Source: Eretmocerus hayati
Lineage: Eukaryota; Arthropoda; Insecta; Hymenoptera; Aphelinidae
DNA: 64,000 nucleotides
Direction of reading: 5' to 3'
Assembly (NCBI GenBank): GCA_029851415.1
Contig: CM056744.1
Location: forward strand, 65,094,172-65,158,171
The notes under the pieces are model-generated. The model was given only the letters and a program-made list of their open reading frames with translations, was not told the origin of the DNA and did no database searches. Shown one piece after another: positions 59,246 to 64,000 of the stretch. The translations under genes and the position numbers were made by a program. Each line of letters opens with the position of its first letter. Position 1 is the stretch's first letter.

Positions 59246-59570
59246 TAGGCGCCCAAACATTTAAAAATTGCGAAAAATATATTTTTCTGCGATAATCCAC
59301 GATTTTGCTGCAAGGTAAGCGCGTAGAGTTGAGATAGAAAGGATAAATTTTCAATGCTTATGAAATTTGATGCAATATCATGCCAAAATGAAGATATTTC
59401 GAAGGTAACTAGAAATGTCCAATAATCAATGATTGTCAATTTTATTGCACGAAACCCTCAAATTTTGGAAACTTGACGAATTAGGAAAAACGCTCCCCTC
59501 ACATAGGCCCCCATCAGCTTGCTGCCTACACGCCCCACCCCAATTTAATCCGGCCCTGTGACATGCTTTT

Positions 59571-61116
59571 GCCAAAAATGGGGATCAGCGGTTTATGATC
59601 GCTTTGAACTATAGTTTTGCCACCTACTCTATACTGGTGGAATCTTTCATAAGCAAAAACTATTGCATATAGCTCTTTTTCTATTTGAGCCCAATTCTTT
59701 TGATTTGGTGTGAACGCTTCTTAGGCGTATGCTATTGGAAGATCGTTTTGCATTAGCACCGCACCCACTCCGATGCTGCTGGCATCAACACTTAATTTAC
59801 AGTCTAATTTGGCATCATAATACTGTAAAACCGGTGCTTTGGTAAGATATTCTTCAATTTTAGTGAAACTGTCTTCATGTACTTTTGTCCATTCAAATGT
59901 TGCATCTTTTTTCATCAACTCTCTTAAGATTTCCTGTCAGTATTGACTCATTTGGTACGAATTTGGCAATATACGTCAACATACCAAGCAATCTCTCGAC
60001 GTTATTTGCATTTCTAGGCTGCTTCATCATTTTTATGGCCTCTACTTTTTGACCGTCAACCTTCAAGCCGTATCGTGTAAAGATATGACCTAGAAACTTT
60101 ATTGATGAGCTACCGAATTCACACTCCTTTGAATTGAAATTGACATTTGCTTTTTCGGCGGCTTGGAAGACTTGTTTTTAAATTGATGAAAGTTCTTCTT
60201 CGGTACCTGCATAAATCATTATATCATCTCTAAAGATTTTCAACTTTTTGATATGACTAAATATGTTATGGTAGCATTCGTCAAATACGTCTGATGCTAC
60301 CGTGGTCCCCGGAGGGAGTCTCAACCATCTAAATTTTCCAAATGGGGTCCCGAAGGTTGTCAATTTTGAACTTCTTTCTGTTAGAGGTACTTGTAAAAAT
60401 GCATTTGACGCATCTATTTGGCAAAAAAATTTTGCGCCTTTCATTTCTGTAGCTAATTCTTCGAAAGTTGGACATTACCTTAGATGCCTAATTAACGAAA
60501 TATTCAAATAGTACGGATCTAGGACGATTCTCAATGATCTGTCCGGCTTCCCTTCTATCAAGACTCTATGGACAAATTCTGTAGGTCCGTTACCTCTAAC
60601 GATCGCTTCATTTCTCTCCATGGAAGTTAGTTCTTGCTTGAATTTCTCAAGTAATTTAAATGGAATTCTATTTCCATTGCAAAATTTCCCTTTGTAATTT
60701 GGCTGGAGGTGGAATTCATATCCAAAATTGATTTTTCCAATACCCTCGAAAATGACGCTATATTTTTTTGTCGTCAGTGAAAGAGAGTTGGAGAGAGACG
60801 TTACATTTTCTTTGATTTCGTGTACTCGTTTTACTAAATCCAGCTTTTCTAACGTTGGTCTGCCAAATACTAGCACGCCTTTACCCTGTGCTATATAAAA
60901 TTGTATGTTCCACAAGTTATTTTTCACCACACAGTCCAAATTTATTTTACCAACCATGGGAATGGGATCGTCTGTATATGAGCTTGAAAATGACGTTACT
61001 GGCTCTGATTTAGCGTTTGGGACTAGTCTGGACAAATCATAAAAACCGATTACATTCAGATCTGCACCACTATCTAGCTTCACATTAATCTCATTCCTTG
61101 ATTTCACAAATTTCAT
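59571..61116 (-). pseudogene. pol: Gypsy pol, 5' half: protease, reverse transcriptase, RNase H start
   Basis: The protease (about 61070) has LDSGADLNVIG with the expected D-S-G triad. The reverse transcriptase follows with RIPFKLLEKFKQELTSMERN, GPTEFVHRVLI and RIVLDPYYLN (61116-60475), then FFCQIDASNAFLQVPLTE and TTFGTPFGKFRWLRLPPGTT (60444-60178). The catalytic box reads FRDD where Y-x-DD is usual. Another frame carries the connection and the start of RNase H (FEWTKVHEDSFTKIEEYL, LSVDASSIGVGAVL; 59918-59721), ending at the 11-kb insertion. At least three frame changes and a stop are present. Confidence 0.85.
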
Positions 61117-61248
61117 TTTTTCTTACCAGTCATCCTTAATTCCTAGAATTCTCAACATTCCCTCGTCTTTCATCACTCCCACATGCCCCAACCATGTTGG
61201 CTCACTCGCATCATTTGCATCTTCACACTCCTCATTCACTAAATTCAC

Positions 61249-62222
61249 TTTCTTCACCCAACACATATTCTCGTAGTGATTTGGTTTACCGCACAGATTG
61301 CACTCTCTTCCCCACGCCGGGCACTCTCTTGGTTTGTGATGTTGGCCTTATCTGGAGCAATCACCGCGTTCTCGCCGCTGCTGTTGTGGGTACTGGCGTT
61401 GCTGCTGGTGAGACAGCTGACTATATGCTGCCCGCTGCTGCGATGATTCGCCGCCCCCTCCGCGTCTCTGCTGAGGCTGTTCGCCGCGTGCTCGTTGCCC
61501 TCATGTTCCTTCATCCATTCTGCTTCGTCTCTGCATATGTATTGCATCCACTGTCTGTGTTGCATTCTTCTCTAACACCTTCATCTCTTGATCGGCTATA
61601 TCTGCTGTACGACAAATTTTTAAACAGCTTTCTAGATCTAACTTGTCCGCGCTGAGCAGCTTCTTTCGCACACCGTTATCTCGTATGCCACATACAATTC
61701 AATCTCTGATCAGACCATCTTTTAGACTGCCAAATGCACAGTTCAGGCTTAGTTTTTTACATCGCCGAAGAAATTTTCGAACGATTCCTCTGGCTCTTGC
61801 GCTCTATTGTTGAATATGTATCTGCAGACTGTCTCGTTTTTTCTCGGTGTGCAGTAGTTTTCGGATGCTTTCATCACTTGTTCATATTTCTTCTTGTTTT
61901 CTTCTCCAATCTCGAATGTTTCGTATTTTTCTCTGGTTTCTTCTCCCAGTAAGTGTAGTAGTATGGCGATTTCCACAGCATCTGATTTTTTATCGCTTTC
62001 TGTTGCCAACATATATATTTCGGAGGCTCCTCTCCATTTTTTCCAGTTTTCTGCTACATTTCCCGCGAATGATAGCGATTTAGGTGCCTGGAGAGCTAGA
62101 TTTGTCGTTGTTGTCGTTGCTGTAGCCATACCTATTGCTTCCTGGTCCTCTTCTTCCGATGAAGATTCCGATGACTGTGGTTGTCCCGTGCTGGGTCTCT
62201 TTTGCCTCTCACACGTGGTCAC
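61249..62222 (-). pseudogene. gag: Gypsy gag with broken zinc knuckles
   Basis: The first frame (62222-61749) starts with an acidic Ser/Glu patch, then LSFAGNVAENWKKWRGASEI, VEIAILLHLLGEETREKYET, ENYCTPRKNETVCRYIFNNR and ESFENFFGDVKN, the conserved gag of arthropod Gypsy elements. The frame is lost after 61749. Downstream (about 61400-61250) two CCHC knuckles can be read in another frame (CNLCGKPNHYENMC is the second), with a stop before them. The product would form the capsid-like particle around element RNA. Confidence 0.8.
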
Positions 62223-62285
62223 CTGACCTCACTCGCTTTTTGCCTGCACATGCTTCCTTCACTCCAAACGTTCAACCCTCATTTC

Positions 62286-62297
62286 CCGACTGCGCCA
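62286..62297 (-). promoter_or_regulatory. Gypsy primer binding site (tRNA-Ser type)
   Basis: Directly after the 5' LTR the minus strand reads TGGCGCAGTCGG, complementary to the 3' end of an insect tRNA-Ser with CCA. Confidence 0.75.
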
Positions 62298-62506
62298 TGT
62301 CACGTTTAGATGATTGTTATGCAATTATAGTCACTATTTCACCATAGACTCATTTATTACTCATGTTTCAAGCGTAGACTACAAGTATGTTATAAAAGCA
62401 TGAGCTCCGCGCCAAGCGCTGCAAACAACTAACTCGTCACACATTCATACACTACCACATTCATACATATGCCCGCGCTGATAGATCCAGACGGGCATAT
62501 GTCACA
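62298..62506 (-). repeat. Gypsy 5' LTR
   Basis: 209 bp, TG...CA ends; followed on the plus strand by the CATAT duplication at 62507-62511. Confidence 0.95.
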
Positions 62507-63798
62507 CATATGAGTAATTTCACGCGAAACAGACCGACGAAAAAGGGTCATCCTTTTTTCAGAATTCCAGCAACTTTCTTTCACTAAAATCCCAGTAAGT
62601 CGAGTTTGTTTGCAGATAGAAACACGCGGTTCACGGCATTCGGAAGGTCTTCAAAAAAGCTATCGAAATGGATTCGTAGAACTTGGTTTGAAGGTCACGT
62701 GCACCATTGTCGAGTGAAAAGTCGAAAAACACAAAAACATTGATTTCTCGAAAAGCCATCTCTTCTTATCCCTGAAAATGTGATATTCGATGGGAAATTA
62801 TGTGCTCTTCCAGAAAAACATAGTCTTGACCATTTTTTTTTGAGTCCTAAAGCCTATTTTTGCCACTTTTCACAAATCAGTTTTTCAAGCGAAGGGAAAT
62901 CGTGTGTTTTTTGCTCATGCGCAGGAATTTGGGTTCTTGAAACCAATTCCATTAGAAAACCAAAGAATTTTTCTTCAGAATGACCACTTGACAAAGTCAA
63001 TTCCATCAATTTGGCTCGGAGCTACAACGTATGAGAGATGAAGTTTCAGCCCGAGTGCATCGATAGGCAAAGGCCATCGTCCGCGGATCTCAGTCACTGC
63101 TGTCTCCGACCACCTCTTGGTAGTCGCCGACATTCAGTGGTCTTCTGCACGTTGTAGCTTCGGTCTCAATCGATAGAATTGAGTTTGTCGAGTGGTCATT
63201 TTGAAGGAAATTTCCTTGGCTTTCTGATGCAATTGGTTTGAAGAACCCAAATTCCTGCGCATGCACAGGAAACAAACGATTCCCCATCGCCTGAAAAACT
63301 GATTTGCGAAAATTAGCAAAAATAGGCTTCAGGACTCAAAAAAAATGTTCGAGACTATTTTTTTCTGAAAGAACACAACATTTTACATCAAATTTCAAAT
63401 TTTCAGAAATAAAACAATGGCTTTTCGAGAAATCAATGTTTTCGTGTTTTTCGACTCTTTGCTCGCCAATAGTGTACGTAATCTCAAAATCAAGTTTTAC
63501 GAATGCATTTCGATAGATTTTTTGAAGAATTTTCGAATGCCGTGAACCACGTGTCTTTATCTGCAAACAAACTCGACTCATTCGCGTTTTAAAGGAAAAA
63601 AGTTGCTGGAATCATGAAAAAAAGGATTTTACATCATTCTCAATAATTCTCGCCATGGGACCAAAAAATTTCTTTCGGACCTCATAGTAATTCGAAAGTC
63701 CATGTTTTGGACCATAGAATCGATTGAAAATACTCAGCAAGAGATCCGAGACATGACCCTTCTTCGTCGGTTTGTTTCGCGTGGAATTACTCATGTGC
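62507..63798. repeat. Large foldback element, entered by the Gypsy element
   Basis: The left arm (62507 to about 63055) and right arm (about 63150-63798) are reverse complements: ATGAGTAATTTCACGCGAAA against TTTCGCGTGGAATTACTCAT, GAAATCAATG and AAAACTGATTTGCG against their inverses. About 100 bp in the right arm (63640-63750) lack a partner. The Gypsy insertion lies a few bases inside the left terminus, so the outermost bases are at 46640. Confidence 0.75.
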
Positions 63799-63849
63799 TC
63801 CCATCTGGACTTCTAGACTTCTCTTCTCCCATCTGGTTCCATTTACCGA

Positions 63850-64000
63850 GTCAAAATAGGCATTATTTTGGCTATTTGGGCGTACTTGACCGAGAGCATG
63901 ATTTTACTTGTTCTGGCTTACAAATGAGATTATGGGCTAGAACAAGGACCCGAACATATTGTTCCGATTCAAAATGACCATCTAAAAACTACTAGCGATA
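63850..64000. repeat. Foldback element (AATAGGCATTATTTTGGC family), second copy, cut by window
   Basis: The sequence follows the element at 20421-20823 closely (GGCGTACTTGACCGAGAGCA, TTCTGGCTTACAAATGAGAT) and ends at the window edge in its central part. Confidence 0.8.

Larger units (their letters stand above)
48437..59558. mobile_element. 11.1-kb insertion with CAGG-CC termini (hAT-like ends)
   Basis: The insertion splits the Gypsy RNase H frame. Left of it the sequence ends TGA and right of it begins TGA, and removing one copy restores the frame exactly. The ends read CAGGCCAGCCCCGG and (inverted) CAGGGCCGGATTAAA, both followed by TAGGC and GGGCC/GGCCCC words, as in several hAT families. 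A normal hAT would leave an 8-bp duplication; only 3 bp (or 5 bp, TGACA, if the ends are trimmed) are seen. No transposase ORF was found, so it is non-autonomous. Most of it is the satellite unit at 48514-57549. Confidence 0.65.
46647..62506 (-). mobile_element. Gypsy-type LTR retrotransposon carrying an 11.1-kb insertion
   Basis: LTRs of 209 bp (46647-46855 and 62298-62506) begin TGTCACG, end TGTCACA and differ at about a dozen sites. The target duplication is CATAT (46642-46646 and 62507-62511). On the minus strand: primer site TGGCGCAGTCGG, gag, zinc knuckles, protease, reverse transcriptase and RNase H, then (after the insertion) RNase H end, integrase and a C-terminal tail, then a purine tract. 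Without the insertion the element is about 4.7 kb. Multiple frameshifts show it is dead. The order protease-RT-RNase H-integrase defines Gypsy rather than copia. Confidence 0.95.

Noticed and set aside
61194..62226. Plus-strand ORFs with hydrophobic stretches, seeming membrane proteins
   Set aside because: They are antisense readings of the Gypsy gag region.
46640..62511. Endogenous virus with an envelope gene
   Set aside because: No third ORF lies between integrase and the 3' LTR, so the element is a plain Gypsy retrotransposon.

Overview
This window looks like intron-bearing, AT-rich, transposon-dense chromosomal DNA from an arthropod, most likely an insect. I see no bacterial operon, phage or plasmid structure. 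The evidence is spliceosomal introns with GTAAGT-type donors and pyrimidine-AG acceptors, an animal-type CACTA transposase, R1-, CR1/L2- and I-clade LINE proteins, copia elements (one with the half-tRNA-Met primer site) and a Gypsy element primed by a tRNA-Ser-type site. I could not name the species. No gene here is clearly a conserved host housekeeping gene.

0-8.4 kb: the 3' end of an R1-clade LINE open at the window edge, a foldback repeat, a CR1/L2-like LINE tail, a dispersed repeat that returns at 33.5 kb, a GC-rich coiled-coil-like ORF and a BEN-like ORF (both minus strand), a possible small spliced gene, and a long block of TTTCAG/GGAATATT repeats.

8.4-23.6 kb: a large inverted duplication. 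Each arm carries the same five-exon gene (482 codons, function not recognised). The left copy (+) is broken in exon 3 by a young non-autonomous copia element with identical 272-bp LTRs and a TATCA target duplication. The right copy (-) has an intact reading frame. The spacer holds two foldback elements and no gene I can support.

24.6-33.0 kb: a TA-flanked element built of the TTTCAG repeat, a second such block, then a decayed CACTA-type transposon with a transposase gene (+) and a divergently transcribed BEN-family-like companion gene (-).

33.5-45.4 kb: a second, inverted copy of the 2.7-kb repeat split by a probable solo LTR; short tandem repeats; a decayed copia fragment split by an almost full-length I-clade LINE with an 11-bp target duplication; a tRNA-like sequence.

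45.6-64 kb: a nest of insertions. A foldback element was entered by a Gypsy element (209-bp LTRs, CATAT duplication). Its RNase H region was entered by an 11.1-kb insertion, and most of that is a 9.0-kb unit with short inverted termini made almost wholly of three satellite arrays (249, about 164 and 145 bp) sharing a CAATACTG/CAGTATTG core. Retroelement coding regions are mostly broken by stops and frameshifts. Identities and period lengths were judged by eye.
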